In this document: positions 8,955 to 17,038 of the stretch, in pieces
How the letters are laid out: every line of letters starts with the position of its first letter
Position numbering within the stretch: position 1 is the first letter of the stretch
Origin: Candidatus Saccharimonadota bacterium
Lineage (GTDB): Bacteria; Patescibacteriota; Saccharimonadia; Saccharimonadales; UBA4665
NCBI GenBank assembly: GCA_027371825.1
Contig: DAHXLE010000033.1
Location: 1-39,475, forward strand
Reading direction: 5' to 3'
Length of the DNA stretch: 39,475 bases
The notes under the pieces: generated by a model
Told to the model about the DNA's origin: nothing
Databases searched by the model: none
Seen by the model: only the letters and a program-made list of their open reading frames with translations
Program-made: the position numbers and the translations under genes

Positions 8955-9464
8955 ATGGTATCCAAACAAAATTCACTCTCCCGACATATAGCTATACTGC
9001 GTATTGCCTTCGGCCTTATGTGGTCCATTGACGCAATATTCAAATGGACGTCATCCTTTAGGGACAGCTTTATGAACCAAGTGAAATCAGCCGCAATAGG
9101 GCAACCCGGCTGGCTCCATCCATGGTTCCATTTGTGGACAACATTCTTAGGCTATAATCCTCATTTGTTTGCCACGCTCACAGCGATCGTCGAATCGTTG
9201 ATTGCGCTGGCATTGTTATTTGGGTTCGCGCGGCGTACCGCGTATATCGGAGCAGCTTTATTCAGTATACTGATTTGGACCACCGCCGAAGGTTTTGGTG
9301 GGCCGTACACCGCCAGCTCTACAGACATAGGAACGGCTATTATATACGCTGTGGTTTTCTTCGCACTCTATGGCCTTGACCGTTTATCCGGGTCAGCCTG
9401 GTGGGCGCTGGACAATTACATGTCAAAAAAAATTAGCTGGTGGACAAATATTGCCAATCCGTAG
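8955..9464 (+). CDS. DoxX-like membrane protein
   Basis: ILRIAFGLMWSIDAIFKWTSSF, four TM-like segments; divergent from the redox operon. Confidence 0.65.
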   Translation: MVSKQNSLSRHIAILRIAFGLMWSIDAIFKWTSSFRDSFMNQVKSAAIGQPGWLHPWFHLWTTFLGYNPHLFATLTAIVESLIALALLFGFARRTAYIGAALFSILIWTTAEGFGGPYTASSTDIGTAIIYAVVFFALYGLDRLSGSAWWALDNYMSKKISWWTNIANP

Positions 9465-9704
9465 GATACGACCGGTAATTTTACATAAAACATGGTGGGT
9501 ATAAAAAGTAATTACAAAAACAGCTCTACTCCCTGCTCTTATCCGTCGGAAGATCACTCTATCTAAGGCTTTAGGCTTACAGGGGGCCCGCAGGTTATAA
9601 TTCTGTCACATGGACCAATCAGAGACCAAAAAGCAGCAGTAATGAGCTAGAAGCAGGCTATTTTATAGCGCACACGGCTTACCTACAAATCTAAAGCCCA
9701 TGCA

Positions 9705-10346
9705 TTACAATAAATGATCCAATCTATCGCGTAGAGTAATAGTTTGGTCCTGGCTACCGCTGCATGTTCGTGGATCTGGCGTGATATCGTAATGACGAGC
9801 AGTACTAGGGATAGCTTTGTATTCCTGTTGTAATGTTGCTTGACTTAAATCACCAAAGCTGACCAGTAGCTTATCCTGATCTTTGATGACTGTGTTTTGC
9901 AGCCCACCAAGGTCAGTGTAATTTTGCCCGTTGAGAATTAAGTGTAGTTGACTGTTTCCGTTTTCCAGATACATCGTACCGTATGGTCCCGGGCCTTCGA
10001 TAAAGTACGGGCCCAAGTACCATCCAAGATTAGTAAAGAATTGTCCCCATGTTACGGCATGATCCTCGACATGAACAACATCATTCACGCCGTCATGCAT
10101 ATGTGCCCGGTCAATCGGTGTCATTGTAGCATCGACAGCACACGTCTCGGACTCTTCGTAATACGTCTGTGATCTAAACTCTTCTCGTTGTCCGTTAATA
10201 TATAAAGCAAAGTTGGCATGATAGTGTATTGTGTCCGGTCTATATGTAAAAAAGCGGATGCTGAGTATTATGAACGCTCCAAATAACAGGCAAGCAATGG
10301 CTAAAAACCACCTTGTTTTAATAAATTTTATATGTTTACCGATCAT
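9705..10346 (-). CDS. membrane-anchored extracellular His/Met-containing protein, putative metal-binding
   Basis: N-terminal TM, HYHANFALYINGQREEF, CAVDATMTPIDRAHMHDGVNDVVHVEDHAVTWGQFFTNLGW; TATAAT at 10367-10362 and AAAGGTAAG before the ATG. Confidence 0.7.
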   Translation of the reverse strand: MIGKHIKFIKTRWFLAIACLLFGAFIILSIRFFTYRPDTIHYHANFALYINGQREEFRSQTYYEESETCAVDATMTPIDRAHMHDGVNDVVHVEDHAVTWGQFFTNLGWYLGPYFIEGPGPYGTMYLENGNSQLHLILNGQNYTDLGGLQNTVIKDQDKLLVSFGDLSQATLQQEYKAIPSTARHYDITPDPRTCSGSQDQTITLRDRLDHLL

Positions 10347-10376
10347 ATCTTACCTTTGCTGATTATATTTCTATTA

Positions 10377-10404
10377 TTGACATAGTACCCCCTGGGGGTA
10401 TACA
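10377..10404 (+). promoter_or_regulatory. csoR promoter: TTGACA, 16-bp spacer, TATACA, 8 nt to ATG
   Basis: Direct read TTGACATAGTACCCCCTGGGGGTATACAGTGCAAGTATG. Confidence 0.8.
10386..10400. promoter_or_regulatory. CsoR-type operator TACCCCCTGGGGGTA
   Basis: Perfect 7+1+7 inverted repeat located between TTGACA (10377-10382) and TATACA (10399-10404). Confidence 0.85.
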
Positions 10405-10412
10405 GTGCAAGT

Positions 10413-10688
10413 ATGATTCCAGACATTAAGAAACGCGCAATACATCGTTCCAAGATCATTGAAGGGCAAGTTAAGGGGCTAGGGAAAATGATCAATAACG
10501 AAGAGTACTGTATGGATATAATTACACAGTCATTGGCTATTCAGAAGTCACTTAGCTCTCTTAATAAACTCATATTAGAAAACCACTTGAAAACACACAT
10601 TAAGGACAAGATGAATTCAAAGAACGAAAAGCTACAGCTTGAGGCAGCCACAGAGATACTTCAGGCGTTTGAGTTGATGCGAAGATAG
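10413..10688 (+). CDS. csoR: CsoR/RcnR-family metal-sensing transcriptional repressor
   Basis: GQVKGLGKMINNEEYCMDIITQSLAIQKSLSSLNKLILENHLKTHI; C...NHLxxH metal-ligand pattern. Confidence 0.92.
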   Translation: MIPDIKKRAIHRSKIIEGQVKGLGKMINNEEYCMDIITQSLAIQKSLSSLNKLILENHLKTHIKDKMNSKNEKLQLEAATEILQAFELMRR

Positions 10689-10710
10689 ATAACAGGAAAA
10701 GGAAGTTAAC

Positions 10711-11367
10711 ATGAAACGATACAAGTACATTTTAGGAGCAACCATTGGAACGATGTTCTTGCTTACCCCCGCCGTTGTCTCGGCTCAGGCAATGATGGGC
10801 CAAAGTTATACGTCAAATAGCGGGTTATCTGACACGCAAAAAGGTGAAACAGTTTATAACAATCTACAAAATAAACAGACTACTTGCGGGCAACTTAGCA
10901 ATATAGATTTTGATGAATTGGGCGATTTCTACATGTCACGCATGATGGGCTCATCTTCTGACGGTGTTATGGACCAGCAAATCGTTCGGTATATGGGTAA
11001 CACCGCCAATACACAAATGCACATAGCGCTCGCAAAGCGGCTCAGCGGATGCAACCCTAATGCCATCTATCCTGCCAGTGCCAGCAACTATGCCCCGGTT
11101 GCAGGCATGACAGGCATGATAAGTCCGGGAAGTATGATGAGCGGTTATTGGAATCATATGGGGAACTTTGATAATAGTTCATGGACCGGGACCGATACGA
11201 CGCTTACGGTCTTACTCGTCTTATCGTCCTCCTTGGCTTTATTCGCATGGCTACATCCACGCAACCAATCCTCAACAAGTCCACAAGACATGCTCAAACA
11301 ACGTTACGCTAAGGGGGAGTTAGGTCAGAAAGACTATGAAGAACAACTAAAGGATCTCAAGAAGTAG
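10711..11367 (+). CDS. exported Met-rich protein with C-terminal SHOCT-like domain
   Basis: Signal peptide; FYMSRMMGSSSDG, QMHIALAKRLSGC, C-terminal DMLKQRYAKGELGQKDYEEQLKDLKK. Confidence 0.8.
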   Translation: MKRYKYILGATIGTMFLLTPAVVSAQAMMGQSYTSNSGLSDTQKGETVYNNLQNKQTTCGQLSNIDFDELGDFYMSRMMGSSSDGVMDQQIVRYMGNTANTQMHIALAKRLSGCNPNAIYPASASNYAPVAGMTGMISPGSMMSGYWNHMGNFDNSSWTGTDTTLTVLLVLSSSLALFAWLHPRNQSSTSPQDMLKQRYAKGELGQKDYEEQLKDLKK

Positions 11368-11375
11368 GTACCGGC

Positions 11376-11528
11376 ATGAGTATAGTCTATCAACATAATC
11401 ACTACACTAATCCGGTAAGTTGGGGAATAGTTATGCTATCCATACATGATCATATAAGACAAAGCCGCAGAGACAATGATGTGAAATTCAGCCATAAAGA
11501 CACACAAGAAAGGCATAACATCTCATGA
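11376..11528 (+). CDS. small His-rich ORF (50 aa), below the ORF-track size cut-off
   Basis: MSIVYQHNHYTNPVSWGIVMLSIHDHIRQSRRDNDVKFSHKDTQERHNIS*; 8 bp after the SHOCT gene and upstream of the copper ATPase. Confidence 0.4.
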   Translation: MSIVYQHNHYTNPVSWGIVMLSIHDHIRQSRRDNDVKFSHKDTQERHNIS

Positions 11529-11577
11529 CACAAACCCTAAAAAGCGGACAAAAGGAGTAATACACCAAGAAACTATT

Positions 11578-13959
11578 ATGCGTAATAACCGGCACAAACA
11601 CTACAACAAAGCTCAGAATCCAACCGAAGACTCGGCCATATGCCCCGTCATGCATATATTCGTCAATAAAGATGAGACTAAGGCGCACGGTCTAACCCGC
11701 TCGCACAACAACAAAACATTCTACTTCTGCTGCAATACATGCTATAAAGCTTTTTGTAAAGACCCCGCAAAATACGCTGTTAATAACCACAAAGGACACG
11801 AACACCACCACGAGGATAGTGCTTACGTAGCATCCCTGGGAAGTCATAACTCTGAACACATGGATATGGGTCACGCCCATCATGCTCACCAAACAAGTGA
11901 TCAAATGACTCGTTTGCAGAAATTCAAGATGAGCATGACGATGACTATGGGCATGGATCACACCGGCTTGGCTGGACGCAAAATGGCCAAGATGATGGAA
12001 TTGGATATTCGTAATAAACTCATTTTCTCGCTTATTCTAACTATCCCGATAGTGCTGTACTCGCCACTTGGGAACAAACTAGGTATACATTTACCCGGTC
12101 CCGCTGCATGGATTTCATTTGTCTTAACAACACCTGTCTACTTTTACTCTGGCTGGTTATTCTTATACTCCACATATTTTGCTTTAAAAGACAAGATACT
12201 AAATATGGCAGTGTTGATTGCCGTCGGTATATCAGCAGCCTATATTGCAAGTGTTTACTTAACGCTTATCGGAAGCAAGGACAGTTACTTTGATGCCGCA
12301 GCCATGCTTATAACTTTTGTACTATTCGGACACTGGGTCGAAATGAAGTCAAGACGAGGGACCACCGATGCTCTGCAGGCATTATTTGACCTTACTCCGC
12401 CACAAGCCAGATTATTGAAGAATCGGAAAGAAGTGATGGTGCCAACAAGCGAAGTCAAGGTGGGCGATATCCTAATACTGAAACCGGGCGATAAAGTTGC
12501 TGTTGACGGCGAGATAATTGAGGGGGAAACAAGCATTGACGAAGCATTAGTCACGGGGGAGTCGTTACCTGTTGACAAGAAACTTGGCGACCACATAATC
12601 GGCGGTTCGATTAACCAGTCAGGTACGGTACGATTCAAAGCCACTAAAGTCGGCAGCGACACGGCCTTAGCCCAGATTGTCAAAATGGTCGAGACGGCCC
12701 AGAACTCCAAAGCACCCGGTCAGAGGGTAGCTGACAAGTTTGCCGGCTATCTGGTAATCTTAGCTGTTGGTTCCGGACTACTGACCTTTATTGCCTGGTC
12801 CCTGCTAAGCAACCAACCGTTTCTAACCGTACTCGGTTTTGCCATTTCTGCGATCGTAATAGCCTGCCCGGATGCGCTTGGTTTAGCTACTCCTACCGCC
12901 GTGGCAGTTGGAACCGGAATAGGAGCCAAACACAACATTCTCATTAAAGATGCGGCTACTTTGGAGGGAGCTTCAAAGATTCAAGCCATAGTTTTAGATA
13001 AAACCGGTACTTTAACCGAGGGCAAACCTAAATTAACCGACATACTAACAAATGGCTTAGACGAAAGTACGTTGCTTGGATATGTTGGAGCGGCCGAATC
13101 TGCCTCAAGTCACCCGCTTTCTAGAGCCGTACTGGACAGAGTGGCCACGATGCGGCTAAAGTTGCAAACTCCAACCAAGTTCACCAACATACCGGGACAC
13201 GGAGTTGAGGCTTATGTCGGTAATAAAAAAATTCTAGTTGGCACCGAGAAACTCATGAAAGACCGCAACATTACCCTAGAACCAATCCGACAAGACATCG
13301 ACAATTTATTGAATGAAGGCAAAACTTTGATGGTCGTTGCGGTGGATGATCAAGCTGCCGGCGTAATTGGTGTTTTCGATCCACCGAAAGCCTCCGCCAG
13401 GCCTGCAATTGCTGAGATGAAAAAACTTGGGCTCGAAGTCGTCATGATAACCGGTGACAACAAGCACACCGCTCAAACAATTGCCGGTCAATTAGGTATT
13501 GTAAGATATTTTGCCGAAGCTTTGCCGGAAGATAAAGTTAGATATATCAAGCAGCTGCAAAGCGAGGGCAAGTTTACGGCGATGGTCGGAGACGGGGTCA
13601 ACGATGCTCCTGCCCTAGCTTCCGCCGATATAGGCATCGCTATCGGCGCCGGAACGGATGTTGCTATTGGTACGGCAAAGATCGTACTAATGCAGTCAAA
13701 TCCATCGGATATATTGCGAGCTATACGCCTGAGTAAAGCCACTGTTCGCAAAATGAAACAGAATATGACCTGGGCTAGTATTTATAATCTGGCGGCCATC
13801 CCGGTAGCTGCCGGTGCTCTCTATCCGTCCTTTCACTTATCCCTTAGCCCCGCGTTTGCGGCATTGCTTATGTCCATATCGTCTATCATTGTGGCCGTAA
13901 ATGCCGTGATGCTTAAGCGCGTCGAGAAAGATTTGGTACCTGATACAGTTTATGAATAG
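11578..13959 (+). CDS. copper-type P1B ATPase (CopB-like) with N-terminal YHS domain and His-rich linker
   Basis: DKTGTLTEGKPK, TGES, MVGDGVNDAPALASADIGIAIGAGTDVA; N-terminal CPVMHIFVNK...FYFCCNTCYKAF; HEHHHED...HMDMGHAHHAH; TM motif CPDALG. Confidence 0.93.
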   Translation: MRNNRHKHYNKAQNPTEDSAICPVMHIFVNKDETKAHGLTRSHNNKTFYFCCNTCYKAFCKDPAKYAVNNHKGHEHHHEDSAYVASLGSHNSEHMDMGHAHHAHQTSDQMTRLQKFKMSMTMTMGMDHTGLAGRKMAKMMELDIRNKLIFSLILTIPIVLYSPLGNKLGIHLPGPAAWISFVLTTPVYFYSGWLFLYSTYFALKDKILNMAVLIAVGISAAYIASVYLTLIGSKDSYFDAAAMLITFVLFGHWVEMKSRRGTTDALQALFDLTPPQARLLKNRKEVMVPTSEVKVGDILILKPGDKVAVDGEIIEGETSIDEALVTGESLPVDKKLGDHIIGGSINQSGTVRFKATKVGSDTALAQIVKMVETAQNSKAPGQRVADKFAGYLVILAVGSGLLTFIAWSLLSNQPFLTVLGFAISAIVIACPDALGLATPTAVAVGTGIGAKHNILIKDAATLEGASKIQAIVLDKTGTLTEGKPKLTDILTNGLDESTLLGYVGAAESASSHPLSRAVLDRVATMRLKLQTPTKFTNIPGHGVEAYVGNKKILVGTEKLMKDRNITLEPIRQDIDNLLNEGKTLMVVAVDDQAAGVIGVFDPPKASARPAIAEMKKLGLEVVMITGDNKHTAQTIAGQLGIVRYFAEALPEDKVRYIKQLQSEGKFTAMVGDGVNDAPALASADIGIAIGAGTDVAIGTAKIVLMQSNPSDILRAIRLSKATVRKMKQNMTWASIYNLAAIPVAAGALYPSFHLSLSPAFAALLMSISSIIVAVNAVMLKRVEKDLVPDTVYE

Positions 13960-14352
13960 ACCAAACTTTTAAATGTCGGAGCATAGAACGAGACTATAAT
14001 TGTGCACGAATTTGTTCTTAGGCCTTAGTGCGGTCGAATGAGCACAATGCATTAACAATACAGATTATGTAATACAAACCACTGATAAAAATGATAATAA
14101 CACCGGATCGCGGCCTGTATTGTTATTATTGGACAGACCAGACTATAAACTACTTCTTTAATTTATTTATTATTGCTGCCACAGAGCATTGAGAATTTAA
14201 TTAATTCCCGAGAGGGCTTGACTAAAAAATAATTAACAAATAATTATCCGATCGTAGCCAGCCGTCAGCGTTTTATCTGTCGACATGACTTTTTATCGGT
14301 CGTTCATTATGATTCGTTGGTAGTCAAACCTTGTTGCGGTATTATAAAGGTA

Positions 14353-16146
14353 ATGTATGCTATCGTTGCTGCTCTCGTAAATCTGAATCATCCGGGACAC
14401 TATCTGCATTGGTCAATATTCACTATCTCTGTCGCAAATCTTGTCATAATCGCTGTAATGGTCATTATATTCGGGTTGGCTCTGCTGTTGCCATTTCCGG
14501 GCAGCAAAAAAGAGCAGACAGAAGACAAACATGCTGCGCTTTCTACTGAAACAGAAACAACCTATAGTTCCAACTCCGGTAACACTAAAAGCAGTATGTG
14601 GACCGCTCGGCTTAGGCACCTTTGGTTAAAATTTTTGCCGCCGGGTAAGTTACTGCCAGATAGACAGCCGGTATATGTAGCCTCCTGGATATACGTATTC
14701 GGTGTAGCAACCCTGGCAGCACTCGCAATGGTGATTGTGTCCGGAATGTCACTGGCTATCGGTGGCCCTGATTGGTGGCATATTAATCCTATCGGTCATT
14801 TTTTTAATAGCGTTCACCTTTGGGGCGTTGAACTCTTCATGGCCTTCATGGTCATACACTTATGGGGTAAGTTCTGGATGGCGGCCTGGAGGGGTAAACG
14901 AATGCTGACCTGGATAACCGGATTGGTCGCATTTTTGATATCGATAGTAGAATGTTTCAGCGGATATTTGTCGCAGCAAAATTTTGATTCACAATGGATA
15001 GCTACAAACGGTAAAGATGCCATAAACGCCACGGGGCTTGGAACTTTCTTTAACCTGATGAACTTTGGTCAAATGCTCATGTGGCATATCGTACTGATAC
15101 CGTTAGTTCTCGTAACCATTGTGGGCGCTCATATATTAATGGTCAGAGTAAGGGGAGTCGTACACCCGATACAAAAACGACCCCATGATCGGGCGTCACG
15201 GAAAGCGCTGAAGGTAGCCGAGTCAATGACCTGGAAAGGGCCTACCAAACGCTACGACATATTAAAAGAAGGCGCCATCGCCACGATAGTGGTATTGATG
15301 TTGGTGCTTGGATTAGCGGCTGTATTGTCGTCGCCGGATGATCCACCGGTTACTGTCGCCAGTTGGGCAAAAATAGCTCCTGCCGACTTTATGGCTACTA
15401 CCGCAAGTGAGCTTGCCGGTACCAGCGAAACAGCTAATTATGGACCTCCTTACAATAACGGCAGAAAAAACGTTCAGAAAATCGGTCTGTCCTGGCAGCT
15501 ATTAACGGGTGTACACCAACCTATTGATACGGCGCAGACATTTGTACTGTCGCCGCTATCTAAAGTTGCAGTATCTGATCCAACGCTCGCAAAAGCTATC
15601 AAAACCTATACGTCTGCTAGCTCATCTCAGCAAAAATCATGGGATCGGGCCTATAAAGCTGCTGTTGTAAATGTATCGTTTACTTCTGGCAACCCCGTCA
15701 TACCAAAAGCCAACGACGGACCGGTTCCTGAATTAGTTAAAACCGAACTAGAGCTCGCAGAGTCGGGAGCAATAGACGCCGACCTATTAGCTCAACAACC
15801 TTTTTATGGCACAAACTATACAAAACCGCTGCTTTTTCTGGAAGACGGTAATTACTTTTCAAGTATCGCTAAGCATCAGCACCTAGAAGGTACTCAATGG
15901 GGAGTCATGAACGAAACTGGAAGTTATCCGGGTCAACCATGGCTTTGGTTGTATGCTCTTTGGTACCAAGTACCTGGCTTTAGTTCCTCGACTAACGTTG
16001 ACTTGATAGCGATCTATCTTACGACGCTTGCTACGATCATTCTGCTGGCCGTACCATTCATTCCGGGATTACGAGATATTCCAAAGATCATCCCCATCCA
16101 CAAGCTAATATGGCGAAAGTATAATCATGACAAAAAAAATCCCTAA
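14353..16146 (+). CDS. cytochrome b (b6-like N-terminal domain) family membrane protein
   Basis: VHLWGVELFMAFMVIHLWGKF, WHIVLIPLVLVTIVGAHILMVRVRGVVHP; GYLSQQNFDS; ATG at 14353 preferred over the TTG at 14317. Confidence 0.85.
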   Translation: MYAIVAALVNLNHPGHYLHWSIFTISVANLVIIAVMVIIFGLALLLPFPGSKKEQTEDKHAALSTETETTYSSNSGNTKSSMWTARLRHLWLKFLPPGKLLPDRQPVYVASWIYVFGVATLAALAMVIVSGMSLAIGGPDWWHINPIGHFFNSVHLWGVELFMAFMVIHLWGKFWMAAWRGKRMLTWITGLVAFLISIVECFSGYLSQQNFDSQWIATNGKDAINATGLGTFFNLMNFGQMLMWHIVLIPLVLVTIVGAHILMVRVRGVVHPIQKRPHDRASRKALKVAESMTWKGPTKRYDILKEGAIATIVVLMLVLGLAAVLSSPDDPPVTVASWAKIAPADFMATTASELAGTSETANYGPPYNNGRKNVQKIGLSWQLLTGVHQPIDTAQTFVLSPLSKVAVSDPTLAKAIKTYTSASSSQQKSWDRAYKAAVVNVSFTSGNPVIPKANDGPVPELVKTELELAESGAIDADLLAQQPFYGTNYTKPLLFLEDGNYFSSIAKHQHLEGTQWGVMNETGSYPGQPWLWLYALWYQVPGFSSSTNVDLIAIYLTTLATIILLAVPFIPGLRDIPKIIPIHKLIWRKYNHDKKNP

Positions 16147-16828
16147 GATTGGTCACGAACCTCACAGAAAAAACAATAAGCTCTCAGACATTATTCTAGG
16201 CGGACAGGATGGTCTGGTCAGTATACTAGGCTTGCTTTTAGGGTTAAGCGCGGCGACACGATCAACCAGAATTGTAGTTGCCGGCGGTCTGGCTACAATA
16301 TTTGCCGAAACGCTATCTATGGCAGCCGTTGCGTATACCTCTAAAATGGCCGAACGGGATCACTACTCTGCTGAGCGAGGACGTGAAATCCAAGAGGTAG
16401 AAGAGATGCCGGATATTGAACGGCAGGAAATTGTTGATATTTATTCAGCAAAAGGGTTCAGCGGTAAGTTACTCAAAGATATCGTCGATCACATAACAGC
16501 AGACCATGAACTCTGGATAAATACGATGGTGAGAGAAGAACTTGATCTATTGCCTGTAGTCAAGAGAGACGTCTACATATATAGCGTAGTAGTCGGCGTA
16601 GCCACCTTGAGCGGTGCTATGTTGCCGCTTATACCGTTCTTTTTCTTGCCGGTACATGCAGCTTTAGTTTCATCCCTCATATTATCGGCGGTCATTCTGG
16701 CTGCCATTGGCATATATAAGGCGAAAATGACATTGGGAAAACCCATAAAAAGTGCCGTACAGATGGTAATTATAGGCATGGGTGCCGCGATCGCCGGATA
16801 CTTAATAGGCCTGCTGTTCAAGGCCTGA
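16127..16828 (+). CDS. VIT1/CCC1 family iron/manganese transporter
   Basis: DIILGGQDGLVSILGLLLGLSAATRSTRIVVAGGLATIFAETLSMAAVAYTS; starts 20 bp inside the cytochrome b gene. Confidence 0.88.
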   Translation: MTKKIPKIGHEPHRKNNKLSDIILGGQDGLVSILGLLLGLSAATRSTRIVVAGGLATIFAETLSMAAVAYTSKMAERDHYSAERGREIQEVEEMPDIERQEIVDIYSAKGFSGKLLKDIVDHITADHELWINTMVREELDLLPVVKRDVYIYSVVVGVATLSGAMLPLIPFFFLPVHAALVSSLILSAVILAAIGIYKAKMTLGKPIKSAVQMVIIGMGAAIAGYLIGLLFKA

Positions 16829-17038
16829 TTCCGGCTATCTAAGCCCGCCATCGCCATCTGCCCTCAAATAAATTCAAATGTGAGTCATAAGGTAGTTTTA
16901 GATATGCCGGTAGGTCCTAAAGGTACAATTGGCACTCATTGACAGCCGTGCTATAGTAATAAACATAAGAAGCGTGGAAGTGTAGGAAATACTTCCTAAA
17001 GATTCTTCGAGACAAAGAGAAAAAAAGGAGACAAAAAC

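Noticed and set aside
9596-9642. TATAAT with 8 nt to ATG followed by a 10-codon ORF (MDQSETKKQQ*)
   Set aside because: Looks like a leaderless start but the ORF is too short to support; may be the relic of a lost gene or chance.
11692-13751. Antisense ORFs inside the copper ATPase gene (e.g. 12285-12710, 13488-13751)
   Set aside because: Full overlap with a clearly coding strand, no RBS or family match; typical spurious shadow ORFs.
14054-14124. Inverted repeat aacaatacag/ctgtattgtt between the copper ATPase and cytochrome b genes
   Set aside because: 10-bp arms 51 bp apart in AT-rich sequence without other support; no sign of terminal repeats of a mobile element or an ORF inside.
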